NCBI GenBank assembly: GCA_000961655.1
Contig: LADR01000008.1
Coordinates: forward strand, 310,001 to 374,000
Reading direction: 5' to 3'
DNA length: 64,000 nt
From: Desulfatitalea sp. BRH_c12
GTDB lineage: Bacteria; Desulfobacterota; Desulfobacteria; Desulfobacterales; Desulfosarcinaceae
The notes beneath the pieces were generated by a model that saw only the letters and a program-made list of their open reading frames with translations, made no database searches and was not told where the DNA came from. Both the position numbers and the translations under genes were made by a program. Positions 39,344 to 49,719 of the stretch are shown here, piece by piece (positions within the stretch are counted from its first letter, which is position 1; each line of letters begins with the position of its first letter).

Positions 39344-41155
39344 ATGACTGATTCCCGTTATATCATCGGCATCGACCTGGGGACGACCAACAGTGTCGTG
39401 GCCTATGTCGAAGCTGATATTGATCGCATTGAAGAGGCGCCCATCCGTTTGTTCGACATTCCGCAAGTGGTCGACGCCGGCGTTTTGGAAGCCCGTCCGA
39501 TTGTGCCTTCTTTCGTGCTCGTGCCGGCCGCGCAGGAGACACCGCAAGGTGCCATGGCGCTGCCCTGGGATCCATCTGCCGGCATGGCCGTAGGCGAATA
39601 TGCCCGCCGGCGCGGCGAAGAGATTCCGCAACGGCTGATCGCTTCGGCCAAATCGTGGTTGTGCAATACCCTGGTCGACCGCAAAGCGCCGATTCTCCCC
39701 TGGGAGTCGCACCAACCGGGCAATGCCCCGCAAATTGCCAAACTGTCGCCCGTGGAAGCCTCGGCCGCCATACTCGGCCATATCCGCGATGCCTGGAACC
39801 ATACCATGGCGCGAACGGATGCCGGCCTGGACGAACGCCTGCGAATTGAAAACCAATTGATTTATCTGACCGTGCCGGCTTCGTTCGATGCCGTGGCGCG
39901 CGAGTTGACCATGGAAGCGGCCGAACTGGCCGGATTGTCGCAGGTCACGCTACTCGAAGAGCCCCAGGCGGCTTTTTACGCCTGGATCGGGGGCAGTGAG
40001 CGCTGGCGCGATGCGGTTGCGCCGGGTGACCTGATTCTGGTGTGCGATGTGGGTGGCGGCACCAGCGATTTCAGTTTGATCCAAGTGGCCGAAGAGGCCG
40101 GCGACCTGGTGCTGGACCGGATTGCCGTGGGCAACCACCTGCTCGTCGGCGGCAACAACATGGATCTGGCCCTGGCCTACGCGCTGTCCGGACGGCTGGC
40201 CGAGCGCGGCACGCGCCTGGACACCTGGCAGATGAGCGGCCTTTGGCACAGCTGCCGAAGGGCCAAGGAGCAGATCCTTTCCGATACCACGATCGACAGC
40301 CTGCCGGTCACCATTCTGGGGCGCGGCAGCAAACTGATCGGCGGTACGATCACCATCGATTTGACCCGCGAACTGATCGAAAGTGTGCTGCGCGACGGGT
40401 TTCTGCCGGCGTGCACCCGCGACGACAAACCCAAAGCCCCGCAACGTGCCGGTATCCGGGAATTCGGGCTGGCTTACGAGGCCGATCCGGCCATTACGCG
40501 TCACCTGGCTGCATTTCTGGACCGCCGCAATCCAGAAGACAAACCGGTTGTGCCCACCGCCGTGTTGTTCAACGGCGGTGTCATGAAATCGGCCTTGCTG
40601 CGTGAGCGGGTTGTGTCTGTGTTGAACAGCTGGAGCGGCGGCAATCCCATCCGCGAGATCGAAGGCAGCGATTTCGACCTGTCGGTCGCGCGGGGGGCCG
40701 CATATTACGGGCTGGCGCGACAGGGCAAGGGCGTGCGTATCCGCGGCGGACTGGGGCGTGCTTACTATATCGGCATCGCCGCCGCCATGCCGGCCGTGCC
40801 GGGGCTTCCATCGCCGACCAAGGCCTTGTGCGTGGCTTCTTTCGGCATGGAAGAGGGCACTACCGCCGATATCACCGAACGCGAGTTCATGCTGCTGGTC
40901 GGCGAGCCGGTGGTGTTTGATTTCCTCGGCTCTACGACGCGCGTCGACGATGCCATAGGTACCGTGGTCGAAGATTGGCAGGGCGAAATCGAAGCCATCA
41001 CCACCTTGGAAACCACGCTGGAAGGCGATCCGGGCCAAGTCATCCCGGTCTCTCTCGAGTTGCACGTTACCGAAGTCGGCACACTTGAAGTATACTGCGT
41101 CTCGAGGATCGACGCGCGCAAGTGGAAACTCGAGTGGAACGTCAGAGAGCAGTAG
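39344..41155 (+). CDS. Hsp70-family protein, first of a pair
   Basis: 603 residues. The actin-like ATPase is clear: phosphate-1 loop GIDLGTTNSVVAY, phosphate-2 loop CDVGGGTSDFSL near 228, and the adenosine region VLFNGGVMKSALLRERV near 410. The rest includes a short beta-rich substrate-binding-like domain (VSLELHVTEVGTLEVYCVS). It lacks the helical lid and EEVD-type tail of DnaK, so it is a divergent Hsp70 like those of the HscC/YegD type. It precedes a larger paralogue by 131 bp. No J-domain or GrpE gene is in the window. Confidence 0.88.
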   Translation: MTDSRYIIGIDLGTTNSVVAYVEADIDRIEEAPIRLFDIPQVVDAGVLEARPIVPSFVLVPAAQETPQGAMALPWDPSAGMAVGEYARRRGEEIPQRLIASAKSWLCNTLVDRKAPILPWESHQPGNAPQIAKLSPVEASAAILGHIRDAWNHTMARTDAGLDERLRIENQLIYLTVPASFDAVARELTMEAAELAGLSQVTLLEEPQAAFYAWIGGSERWRDAVAPGDLILVCDVGGGTSDFSLIQVAEEAGDLVLDRIAVGNHLLVGGNNMDLALAYALSGRLAERGTRLDTWQMSGLWHSCRRAKEQILSDTTIDSLPVTILGRGSKLIGGTITIDLTRELIESVLRDGFLPACTRDDKPKAPQRAGIREFGLAYEADPAITRHLAAFLDRRNPEDKPVVPTAVLFNGGVMKSALLRERVVSVLNSWSGGNPIREIEGSDFDLSVARGAAYYGLARQGKGVRIRGGLGRAYYIGIAAAMPAVPGLPSPTKALCVASFGMEEGTTADITEREFMLLVGEPVVFDFLGSTTRVDDAIGTVVEDWQGEIEAITTLETTLEGDPGQVIPVSLELHVTEVGTLEVYCVSRIDARKWKLEWNVREQ

Positions 41156-41286
41156 GCTGCTTGCCCATTGGCCGACGCGCCGTCTACGTCGTCCTCAGCA
41201 CCCGAAAAGGACACACGGGTGCACGCGCCAAGGCAAAAAATTCGGGTCAGTGCCCCACGGGCTAACGGGCCACGGGATAAACAGAC

Positions 41287-44070
41287 ATGAACGACACCAC
41301 TCTCGCCGCCAAGCGCTTCATCATCGGCATCGATCTGGGAACCACCAATTCGGCGGTTTCCTATGTCGACCTGTCTGCGCCGTCGGCGGCCATCGAAATT
41401 TTCAATGTGCCGCAACTGACCGCGCCGGGGGAGTTCCGACGGCTACCCGTGCTGCCATCTTTCTTGTACATTCCCGGTCAGTACGATATCGACGGCGCCG
41501 CCATCACCCATCCCTGGCCCAAGGTCGAAGATGATTTTGCCGGGGCGCTGGCACGCGACCAGGGCGCTCAGGTGCCAGGGCGCCTGGTATCGTCGGCCAA
41601 AAGCTGGTTGTGCCATGGCAACGTGGACCGCAATGCGCGCATTCTGCCCTGGGGCGCGCCGCAGGAAGTGCATAAGGTCTCGCCCGTGCAGGCCGGCGCC
41701 GCCTACCTTGGGCATATCCGACGTGCCTGGAATTACAGCCGGGGCGATGAAGAGGAACTTTTCCTCGAAAACCAGAATGTCGTGCTCACCGTTCCGGCCT
41801 CGTTCGACGAGGTGGCGCGCGAGTTGACCCTGGCGGCCGCTAAATTGGCCGGCTACCGTCACGTCACCCTGCTCGAAGAACCGCTGGCGGCCTTTTACAG
41901 CTGGCTGGTGCGGCATGAACGCCAGTGGGACGATTTCGTCCGGCCAAATGAATTGATCCTGATCTGCGACGTGGGCGGCGGCACCACCGATTTCACCCTG
42001 GTCACCTTGAATGCCGTCGAAGGCGGCAGCCCGCGATTCGAACGCATTGCCGTGGGTGATCACCTGATCCTGGGCGGCGACAACATCGATCTGGCTCTGG
42101 CGCGCCGCGTCGAAGCCCAATGGAGCGCCGGCCGGCGCCCAACGCTGGACACCAATCGCTGGAAAAGCCTGACGCATCAATGCCGGCAGGCCAAAGAGCA
42201 CATCCTTTCCGGTGAAGCCGACCACCACCGCATCACCTTGATGGGCGGCGGCAGCCGCCTGATCGCCGGGACCGTAACGGCCGAATTGGACCGAACCACG
42301 ATCGAGCAGACGATTCTGGAGGGCTTTTTTCCCCTTATCGACAGCGATGCCGTGGATCCTCCGGCGCAGAGGGCTGCCATTACCGAATTCGGGTTGCCTT
42401 ATGAACCCGAACCGCGCATCACCCGTCACATGATCCGGTTTCTGGAGCGTCACCGCCAGGACGTGGCGGGCATCCTGGGCAAAGCCGCACCCATGCCGGA
42501 TTTAGTGCTTTTCAACGGCGGCGCCCTCAAGCCGGAGAGCATTCAGACGCGCATCATCGACGCCCTCTGCCACTATTACGCACCCACCGCGAGCGACCGG
42601 CCGCGCGTACTTGAAAACCGCAACCACGACCTGGCCGTGGCGTTGGGCGCGGCCTACTATGGCTTGGTCAAGATCGGCCGGGGAGTGCGCGTCGGCAGCG
42701 GCAGTCCGCGCGCTTACTATTTGGGCGTGGACCTGCCGGGCCAAATGACACCGGAGAGACGTCAAGCCATATGCCTGGTCGAGCGCGGCCTGGACGAAGG
42801 CAGCGTCATCGAACTGGGCGACAAGACGTTCGAGGTGCTGGCCAATCAGCCGGTGCGTTTCGACCTGTTCAGTTCCACCTACCGCAGCCGTGATCGCAGC
42901 GGAGAAATGGTCACCGTCGACGACTCGTTCATGCCCCTGCCGCCGCTGCAAACGGTCATTCAGTTCGGCAAAAAAAGGGTTAAAACCGCAATTCCGGTAC
43001 GCATCCAGGCCGAGTACACGGAGATGGGCACGCTGGCTCTGTGGTGCCGCTCGTTGGTCAGCGAACATCGCTGGCAACTTCAGTTTCAATTGCGCGACAG
43101 CGCCCAGCCGATCGAAGTACGCGAGGAAGTGGTCCTGGATGCCGACCTGGTCAGGCAAGCGCGCCAGGCCATGCAGGCCGCATTGGCCGGCACAGGCCCG
43201 AATTCCTTAGACGGACTGGTCAAACAGATCGCGACCATCGTTGACCGTCCGCGCGAACAGTGGCCATTGTCTTTGATACGCGAGTTGGCTGACGCCTTGC
43301 TGGCAGAGCGCGACGTGCGCGCCCGGACGGCCCAGCACGAAGCGCGCTGGTTGAACCTGACCGGATTCTTTCTGCGGCCTGGGTTTGGCGACAGCCTCGA
43401 TCCCGAACGCATCAAGCAAACCTGGAAAGTGTACACGCAGGGCGCGGTGCGGCCCAATCACGCCCAAGTACAGGTTGAATGGTGGATTATGTGGCGCCGG
43501 GTCGCCGGTGGCCTGACGCCTGGACAGCAGCGTCAGCTCAGCCAGGAGCTGGGAACGTTGCTGCAGCCCAAAAAAGGCAAAAAAGTGCGTCTGCCCCAGC
43601 AGCTTCAGCTTGAAATCTGGATGGCCGTGGCCAACTTCGAGCGGCTTTACACGAAAGATAAAATCCAGTGGGGCCGCCTGCTGCTTGCCCAGCTTGCACC
43701 CAATCAGACCCGGCCGCAGTATTTCTGGGCTCTGGCGCGAATCGGCGCGCGGGAACTGCTGTATGGCCCGGCCGATCGCGTGATCCCGCCCCAGGAAGCG
43801 GCCCAGTGGATCGCGTTGCTGCTGAACCAATCCTGGCCCAACCCCAAATGGATTGGTGCAGCGCTGGCCCAACTGGCGCGCAAAACCGGCGATCGCACCC
43901 GCGATGTGGCGCCGGCGCTGACAGCGCGTATTCTGGCCTGGATGGATCAGTATCCCGAACTCTCCGACCAACAGCGTTACCTGACCGAAGTCGTGCCGAT
44001 CGCCCGGCAAGAAGAGCAGGTTTTGTTCGGTGAATCGTTGCCTTCCGGCATTGTGCTGCGGGTTGATTGA
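41287..44070 (+). CDS. Large Hsp70-family protein with long C-terminal extension, second of a pair
   Basis: 927 residues. The ATPase motifs are GIDLGTTNSAVSYV, CDVGGGTTDFTLV and VLFNGGALKPESIQTRI. Residues 1-600 align in layout with the upstream Hsp70. The additional 320 residues are helical and polar (GLVKQIATIVDRPREQWPLS, LNLTGFFLRPGFGDSLDPER) and probably correspond to the DUF3731-type extension seen on some Hsp70s. Such pairs, a short and a long form in tandem, recur in this type of locus. Client proteins are unknown. The ATPase residues look intact in both, so neither appears to be a pseudo-chaperone. Confidence 0.88.
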   Translation: MNDTTLAAKRFIIGIDLGTTNSAVSYVDLSAPSAAIEIFNVPQLTAPGEFRRLPVLPSFLYIPGQYDIDGAAITHPWPKVEDDFAGALARDQGAQVPGRLVSSAKSWLCHGNVDRNARILPWGAPQEVHKVSPVQAGAAYLGHIRRAWNYSRGDEEELFLENQNVVLTVPASFDEVARELTLAAAKLAGYRHVTLLEEPLAAFYSWLVRHERQWDDFVRPNELILICDVGGGTTDFTLVTLNAVEGGSPRFERIAVGDHLILGGDNIDLALARRVEAQWSAGRRPTLDTNRWKSLTHQCRQAKEHILSGEADHHRITLMGGGSRLIAGTVTAELDRTTIEQTILEGFFPLIDSDAVDPPAQRAAITEFGLPYEPEPRITRHMIRFLERHRQDVAGILGKAAPMPDLVLFNGGALKPESIQTRIIDALCHYYAPTASDRPRVLENRNHDLAVALGAAYYGLVKIGRGVRVGSGSPRAYYLGVDLPGQMTPERRQAICLVERGLDEGSVIELGDKTFEVLANQPVRFDLFSSTYRSRDRSGEMVTVDDSFMPLPPLQTVIQFGKKRVKTAIPVRIQAEYTEMGTLALWCRSLVSEHRWQLQFQLRDSAQPIEVREEVVLDADLVRQARQAMQAALAGTGPNSLDGLVKQIATIVDRPREQWPLSLIRELADALLAERDVRARTAQHEARWLNLTGFFLRPGFGDSLDPERIKQTWKVYTQGAVRPNHAQVQVEWWIMWRRVAGGLTPGQQRQLSQELGTLLQPKKGKKVRLPQQLQLEIWMAVANFERLYTKDKIQWGRLLLAQLAPNQTRPQYFWALARIGARELLYGPADRVIPPQEAAQWIALLLNQSWPNPKWIGAALAQLARKTGDRTRDVAPALTARILAWMDQYPELSDQQRYLTEVVPIARQEEQVLFGESLPSGIVLRVD

Positions 44071-44202
44071 TCCATTGATCAATGGGCCTATGGGTACGTT
44101 ACCCTGGTATCTACAGTCCTTTGCCGTTCAATTTGGGGTTTTCCCTCATGGTTTGCCCATGCTCATCCCCACTTGCCAAGTTTGCTCCATGACCTATGAT
44201 CT

Positions 44203-44242
44203 TAATCATTCCATGTGGAAGCTAATCATACCATGTGGAAGC
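44203..44242. repeat. Tandem duplication of a 20-bp unit upstream of khpA
   Basis: TAATCATTCCATGTGGAAGC and TAATCATACCATGTGGAAGC lie head to tail with one mismatch. They fall in the 296-bp gap after the second Hsp70, and could be a duplicated operator or a replication slip. Confidence 0.7.
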
Positions 44243-44366
44243 GTCTCTCCCTTAATGGGGGAGAAGAAGTAAAAACTGGAGCGGAACAAGTGACTTATGC
44301 AGAAGCAGGAGACCTGCACAAACTTGCCGCGCACCCATCCAACAACCACGCAAGGGAGGCCCACTT

Positions 44367-44675
44367 ATGAACAGCATCATCAATCGCAGCAGCTCGAAAA
44401 CCACCCCTAAAGTCAGCGGAGCTGTCAAAGACGAATGTTATGCCATGGATCAGTTGATCAGCCGCATCGCCAAGTCGCTGGTGGATCAGCCGGAGAATGT
44501 CACTGTGTCCACCGTTAATGGCAGTCAGACGTTGGTATTGGAATTGAGGGTTGCCAAAGAGGATGTGGGCAAGGTCATCGGCAAGCAGGGGCGCACGGCG
44601 CAAGCCATGCGGATGCTTCTCTCCGCTGTTTCTTCCAAGGCCAAAAAGCGCACCGTACTTGAAATCATAGAGTGA
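44367..44675 (+). CDS. khpA: KH-domain RNA-binding protein, KhpA-like
   Basis: 102 residues. Residues 25-102 are a single type-II-like KH domain: DQLISRIAKSLVDQPENV, then the G-x-x-G loop in EDVGKVIGKQGRTAQAMRML and a C-terminal LEIIE strand. KhpA is a small RNA-binding protein, often partnered with KhpB/Jag, with roles in cell division and small-RNA regulation. Classical KhpA is about 76-80 residues. The extra N-terminus (MNSIINRSSSKTTPKVSGAV) may be a real extension, or translation may begin further in, at ATG 44445 (MDQLIS). It is usually found near ribosomal-protein genes, so its place beside Hsp70 genes is unusual. Confidence 0.85.
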   Translation: MNSIINRSSSKTTPKVSGAVKDECYAMDQLISRIAKSLVDQPENVTVSTVNGSQTLVLELRVAKEDVGKVIGKQGRTAQAMRMLLSAVSSKAKKRTVLEIIE

Positions 44676-45103
44676 TGTGGCTTGAAGGCATTTCCTTTGT
44701 TCTGTTTGCCGCTCGAGGGATATGGCTGAAGAAAAGGCTTCAGCCATTATTATCATCTGGTTATGCAGTTCCCTCCAGTGACTCTGGCGTTTTCGGGATT
44801 GGCTCACCGGGTTTTTATACGTCACCCCACGCCGTATCTCACCTGACCGAGTGGACAACCAAATATTATTTTAACTTCAGCCGCTATTGCATCTGCAACG
44901 CCAGTTGCCGACACGGCGTCTGACGCGTGCCGTTCGCACGCTAGCCATAAATAGCACCAGGCTTCTCCGTTATTCAGCCGCCTGGGAGCGAGAATGAGGT
45001 GTAAACACCCCCTGCGCACCTAAAAATACTAAATGGCACCCATACTAATGAAGCGCATGTGATCGTACAATTTCTATTTATGATTACCAAACAGGATCTC
45101 AAC
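44676..45103. other. Intergenic region with a repeat copy
   Basis: No credible gene in 428 bases. It contains the repeat at 44801-44870. The remainder shows nothing I can name, though it should carry the promoter for the kinase at 45104. Confidence 0.45.
44801..44870 (+). repeat. Dispersed intergenic repeat (TTTTTACGTCACCC family), copy 2
   Basis: The core TTTTTATACGTCACCCCACG, then GTATCTCACCTGACCGAGTG and CAACCAAATATT, matches 11271-11348 and 60371-60447. Copies 2 and 3 are both preceded by CTCCAGTGACT and a GAATTGGC or GATTGGC phrase, so the unit may extend upstream. Confidence 0.7.
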
Positions 45104-48100
45104 ATGGCCAATCATCGTTCCAAAGTGATCGCTCTGAGTGTATTACCTGCCGCGCTATTAATCATTCTGGGCGGGCAATGGCTTCTTCCGGACGCCGTGC
45201 TCAACCAAAGCATGCCGGCGCCGACTTACATGTTGGGTCTGCTGAACCTCATTTTTCTGGGGATGACTTCTCTGTCCATCAGTTACCTGGCCGCCCGCAG
45301 CTATCTTCAAAGTGGTGCGCTCGGTATGCTGCTGCTGGGCAAAGGCGCGCTGATCTTCGGACTGGCCGCGATCATGTCGGAGTGGTTCCTTTACACCTGG
45401 GGCGGCTTCAATGTCATGGTCACGATCTACAATTCCGGCGCCCTGCTGACCGGCCTGCTCTATTTTGCAGCGACGCTGTTGGTCATCCTGGACTGGCCGC
45501 GTGAAAAAGATCCCGTTAAACGCAAGAACAAATTGATGATCAGCTATCCGGCAATCTTGGTTCTCGCCATCCTGATCGCGGTTGCCAGCCGCGCTGGCAT
45601 GCTGCCAGTCTTTTTCAGCGAGCCTTCGGGGTCATCCAGTGTGCGTGAGATCGTAGTCGGCGCGTCATCGATGTTGCTCCTGGTTGCTGGGCTGCATGTC
45701 CTGTTTTTTTATGTTCAGAAGCGGTCGGATTATCTTTTCTGGTACGGACTGGCCCTGATTCTTATCGCCGAAGGGCTGTTTGGCAGCCTCTTGCAAAGGT
45801 CGATCACCGGTCCGATCGGTTGGACGGCGCGACTGGCGCAATATATCGGTGGCATCTACCTGTTGATCGCGGTGCTCTCCCTTATCCGGCGTAAGTCTCT
45901 GGATTATGAGTTGACCGATTTGCTGAACCGGCCATCGACACTTTACACTTCTGTCTTTCAAAATAGCCCGACCGGCATCGTTCTGTCGGTCGCGCAGGGT
46001 CACCTGCTGGCAGCCAATCCGAAGGCGCTGGCCCTTTTAGGCTACGATGCCGACCAGATCGGACAACTGCGAGTCCGTGATCTGATTGGGGATGGCGGGC
46101 GCGGTGCGTCCGAAGTGTTGCAAGATCGTGGTGGCAAGCCTTACCATGGCGAATGGCCGATGGTCCGCGCCGACGGCGACGTCTTTCCCGCCGAGATCAC
46201 ACGCACCGTCTTCGAAGACCAACAGGGAATCCTGCTCGAAGCACTTCTTTTTCGCAATATTACCCACCGCAAACAGGCCCAGGAGGACCTGCAGGCCGCC
46301 TATGCCGTTAACGAGCGCAACCTGGCCCAACTGCGCGCAATATTCGATCACCTGACCGTTGGTCTGGCCGTTTTTGATCCCCAAGGCAATCTTCTGGAAA
46401 TGAATCCGGCCGCCATGAAGATATACGGCTTTGAAGATCCCAATATGATCAAGGGGCACTTGAGTCGTTTGTCTACATTTTTAGAGGTGTCCGATCTGCA
46501 GGGTAATCTTTTGCCGCCCGAGCAATGGCCCATCGGGCGTGTCCTGGCCGGCGAAATTTTCCAGGAGATCGAGGTGCGGTTGCGCCGACGGGATATCGAA
46601 AAATCCTGGTTTGCATGCTACGGAGGCACCCCGATATACGGGCGCAAAGGGGAGATGCTGTTTGCCCTGGTGAGTGTGCGTGATATTACCGAACGAAAAC
46701 GCGTCATGGCCGCGTTGCGCGAGAGCGAAGAGCAGTTCCGCGCCTTTTTTGAAAAGGCGGGCGTAGGCGCCGTACTGGTAGAACTGGGATTGCGGTACAT
46801 GCGGGTGAATGATCGTTATTGCCAGATCACCGGCTACAGCCGGGAAGAACTGTTGACGATGGGGCCGTTGGACCTGGCGCCCACTGAGGATCGTAAAAGC
46901 GATCGCGAATCGATGCTGCGGTTTTATCGAGATGACCGCAGTGCTTATGACGTGGAGAAACGCTATGTGCGCAAAGACGGAACGATCATCTGGGTCCATG
47001 TGACCGGTACATTTGTGCGCGATGCTTCAGGCCGGCCTTTGTATACAGCGGCTTTGGTCGAGGACATCACCGAGCGTAAGCAAACCGCGGTGGCCCTGCA
47101 AGAGAGTGAGCAGCGCTTCCGCGAAGTGCTTGAAAACTCGCTGGACGTCGCCTACCGCCGCGATTTGCGCAGCGACACCTACGACTACATGAGCCCCGTG
47201 GCCGATCGGACGATGGGTATTCCGGCCGATGAATTGCGGGAGATGTCGACGGAGGCCTATCTGCTGAGGATTCATCCGGACGATCGCGGGCCCTTTCAGG
47301 AGATGATCGCGCAGAGCATGCAAGGCCGATCAGGACGCGTACAGTACCGTTTCAAGGGTTTGAACGGCGCCTACCGATGGCTCGCCGACCATTTTACCAT
47401 TCAAAGGGACAGTCATGGCGCTCCTTTGTACTGCAGCGGTATCATTCGGGATATCAGCGTCCAGAAACAGGTTGAAGCCTCTTTGCGTGAAAGCGAAGAG
47501 CGCCTGAAAAGTTTTTTCAAGGCCAGTTCGGTCTACATGGCGGTAGTGGAACTGGCTGATGATGACTTTATTTACCTGCTCCCCAACGAGAAGACCGCCG
47601 GGTTTTTCAGTTTAGCGCCGGAACGGATCACCGGCATGCGCGGCAGGCAACTGGGGATGGACGAAGAGACGATTGCGCAGAGTGTACAATTGCTCCAAAG
47701 AAGCATGGAACAAGAAGAACCGGTCATCCTCGAGCTTCCGATACGCTACAAAGGGCAAGAATCCTGGTTTTTGTTGACCATCAGCCACATTCCGGGCAGC
47801 CCTGCCGACCGGGCGCGCTTCGCCGTCACCGGATTCGATATCACGCCGCGCAAGCAGGATGAAGAAAAAATCAAGCAGTCGCTCAAAGAGAAAGAATCGC
47901 TGCTTCAGGAGATTCACCATCGGGTCAAAAACAACATGCAGGTGATTATCAGCCTGCTCAATCTGCAATCCGGCACCATCAAGGATGCCAAAGTCAAGGA
48001 ACTGTTCAAGGAAGCCAGCAGCCGGGTCAACGCCATGGCCTTGATCCATAGCATCTTATACCAGTCCGCGGAATTGACCGGTATCGAATTGAAAAAGTAT

Positions 48101-48487
48101 TTCGAAAGCCTGGCCGCAAGCCTGGCCGGCATGTACCGAACGGCCGGGGTCAGCATTAAAGTGAATGCCGATCATATTACTATGAATATGGATCAGGCCA
48201 TACCCTGCGGGCTGATCATCAGTGAATTGATCTCAAATGCACTGAAGTATGCTTTCCCAGGGGGCGCGGGCGGCGAAATCTTCATAGAAGCGTATCGATC
48301 CGATGCGCATTACACTGTGAGTGTCCGCGATAACGGCATCGGGTTGCCTGAATCCGTACAAAATGGATCCGTGGAGACGCTGGGCCTCAAACTGGTGTGG
48401 GGACTGGCCGAAAATCAGTTGGGCGGAAAGTTGTCCGTGGACAGATCCAACGGCACCTGTTTCAGGATCGATATCCCGCTCGACTGA
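45104..48487 (+). CDS. Membrane-bound multi-PAS sensor histidine kinase (HisKA_2 type)
   Basis: 1,127 residues from ATG 45104; a start at 45059 is possible. The first 240 residues hold about eight hydrophobic helices ([40 protein letters not shown] and others), a membrane sensor. Four to five PAS domains follow, at roughly 260-390, 400-535, 545-665, 675-795 and 805-920; D-I-T-E-R-K-type joints are visible ([20 protein letters not shown]). The catalytic part is HisKA_2 with [20 protein letters not shown] and a HATPase ([20 protein letters not shown]). No receiver is attached. The next gene, 48 bp on, is a hybrid kinase. Confidence 0.9.
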   Translation: MANHRSKVIALSVLPAALLIILGGQWLLPDAVLNQSMPAPTYMLGLLNLIFLGMTSLSISYLAARSYLQSGALGMLLLGKGALIFGLAAIMSEWFLYTWGGFNVMVTIYNSGALLTGLLYFAATLLVILDWPREKDPVKRKNKLMISYPAILVLAILIAVASRAGMLPVFFSEPSGSSSVREIVVGASSMLLLVAGLHVLFFYVQKRSDYLFWYGLALILIAEGLFGSLLQRSITGPIGWTARLAQYIGGIYLLIAVLSLIRRKSLDYELTDLLNRPSTLYTSVFQNSPTGIVLSVAQGHLLAANPKALALLGYDADQIGQLRVRDLIGDGGRGASEVLQDRGGKPYHGEWPMVRADGDVFPAEITRTVFEDQQGILLEALLFRNITHRKQAQEDLQAAYAVNERNLAQLRAIFDHLTVGLAVFDPQGNLLEMNPAAMKIYGFEDPNMIKGHLSRLSTFLEVSDLQGNLLPPEQWPIGRVLAGEIFQEIEVRLRRRDIEKSWFACYGGTPIYGRKGEMLFALVSVRDITERKRVMAALRESEEQFRAFFEKAGVGAVLVELGLRYMRVNDRYCQITGYSREELLTMGPLDLAPTEDRKSDRESMLRFYRDDRSAYDVEKRYVRKDGTIIWVHVTGTFVRDASGRPLYTAALVEDITERKQTAVALQESEQRFREVLENSLDVAYRRDLRSDTYDYMSPVADRTMGIPADELREMSTEAYLLRIHPDDRGPFQEMIAQSMQGRSGRVQYRFKGLNGAYRWLADHFTIQRDSHGAPLYCSGIIRDISVQKQVEASLRESEERLKSFFKASSVYMAVVELADDDFIYLLPNEKTAGFFSLAPERITGMRGRQLGMDEETIAQSVQLLQRSMEQEEPVILELPIRYKGQESWFLLTISHIPGSPADRARFAVTGFDITPRKQDEEKIKQSLKEKESLLQEIHHRVKNNMQVIISLLNLQSGTIKDAKVKELFKEASSRVNAMALIHSILYQSAELTGIELKKYFESLAASLAGMYRTAGVSIKVNADHITMNMDQAIPCGLIISELISNALKYAFPGGAGGEIFIEAYRSDAHYTVSVRDNGIGLPESVQNGSVETLGLKLVWGLAENQLGGKLSVDRSNGTCFRIDIPLD

Positions 48488-48535
48488 AAGAGGGTGCCAA
48501 TACCTGAAGCGAAGCCGCCCCAGAAAGGAATAGGC

Positions 48536-49690
48536 ATGCAAGATTCTCGCAACGCCCAGAACACCATTTTTACCTTATTGTCCACCATGAGCCACGACTT
48601 GCGAACGCCACTGACCGCGATGCTCAATATGATCAATGTGATCCGGGATGATCCGGGGCGGCACTGCACGGACCAGAACCTCCAGTTGATCCAGGAGGCC
48701 GGGCAGGAGCTGAAGAGTCTTTTGGAAGACACCTTCAGCCTGGCCAAAATAGAATCAGGGCGTTTCATGCTGAAGGAAAGTCCCGTAGCGCTGCGCGATC
48801 TGCTCGGCCAGGTGGTCAAGGCCTACGCAGCGGAAGCGCAGAGCAAGAATATAGAATTGCGCCTCGATGTCGACTCTGCTTTGCCAGCCATGATCATTAC
48901 CGACAAGGAGCGCTTGCGCCAAGTGGTGACGAATCTTGTTTCCAATGCGTTAAAATATACGTATGAAGGCGCGGTAACGTTGCGCGCGGTGGGCCAGGAT
49001 GCGCCCGACGCAGCGGGTGGGCAGCGGCTGATTGTGGCGGTGGAGGATAGCGGCGTCGGCATACCCCAGGACCTGCAAACAAGGCTTTTCGATAGTTTTT
49101 TTCAGAGTGCCGGCAGCGGCCTTGCCAAGGAAATCAGCGGCACCGGATTGGGATTGGCCATCAGCAAACGCATTGTGGAAAAAATGGGTGGCCGACTTGT
49201 TGTTCGCAGCGCTTCCGGAAAAGGGAGCACGTTCAGCTTCGATGTGCCCTGCCGGGCTGCACAGGCGCAGCCGCCTGTGCGACAACCGGAAGCCCGTGCG
49301 GATTTGGCCGGTCTCGGGCCTTTGCGCGTGCTTATTGTCGAAGACAACTATATCAATTCGCTCTCCTTCAGCCAGATGTTAGAGCAGCAGGGTTTCCACG
49401 TGCACAGTGCCGCCAATGGCAAGCAGGCTTTGGATCTGATTCGGGAAAAGTACTTCGATGTGGTGCTGATGGATGTAAAAATGCCCGTGATGGACGGACT
49501 TGAAGCCACCCGCAGAATTCGCAGTTCCCCGGATGGGCGTATAAGCGCCACGAAAGTCGTGGCCCTGACAGCCTATGCCATGCCTGAGGATCGTGAACAC
49601 GTTTTCGAGGCGGGTGTCGACGATCTGATCTCCAAGCCGATCGAAATAGAGGAATTGACGCTGGTGCTGTCGCGGGTACTCAAAAAATAG
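48536..49690 (+). CDS. Hybrid histidine kinase with C-terminal receiver
   Basis: 384 residues from ATG 48536 (AAAGGAA upstream). HisKA phosphosite STMSHDLRTPLTAML is near residue 18. The HATPase contains NLVSNALKYTYEG, DSGVGIP and GTGLGLAISKRIV. A receiver from about residue 262 has the phosphoacceptor D in FDVVLMDVKMPVMDG and the conserved lysine in DLISKPIEIE. There is no sensor, transmembrane helix or output domain. It probably receives phosphate signals from, or works with, the multi-PAS kinase directly upstream. It is convergent with the next gene, 29 bp away. Confidence 0.92.
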   Translation: MQDSRNAQNTIFTLLSTMSHDLRTPLTAMLNMINVIRDDPGRHCTDQNLQLIQEAGQELKSLLEDTFSLAKIESGRFMLKESPVALRDLLGQVVKAYAAEAQSKNIELRLDVDSALPAMIITDKERLRQVVTNLVSNALKYTYEGAVTLRAVGQDAPDAAGGQRLIVAVEDSGVGIPQDLQTRLFDSFFQSAGSGLAKEISGTGLGLAISKRIVEKMGGRLVVRSASGKGSTFSFDVPCRAAQAQPPVRQPEARADLAGLGPLRVLIVEDNYINSLSFSQMLEQQGFHVHSAANGKQALDLIREKYFDVVLMDVKMPVMDGLEATRRIRSSPDGRISATKVVALTAYAMPEDREHVFEAGVDDLISKPIEIEELTLVLSRVLKK

Positions 49691-49719
49691 ATTCGCCAGG
49701 GTGGGGCCTTGCGCCCGTC

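Noticed and set aside
39950-41065. A 371-codon minus-strand frame inside the first Hsp70 gene
   Set aside because: The sense frame carries the Hsp70 ATPase motifs; the antisense frame has no recognisable feature.
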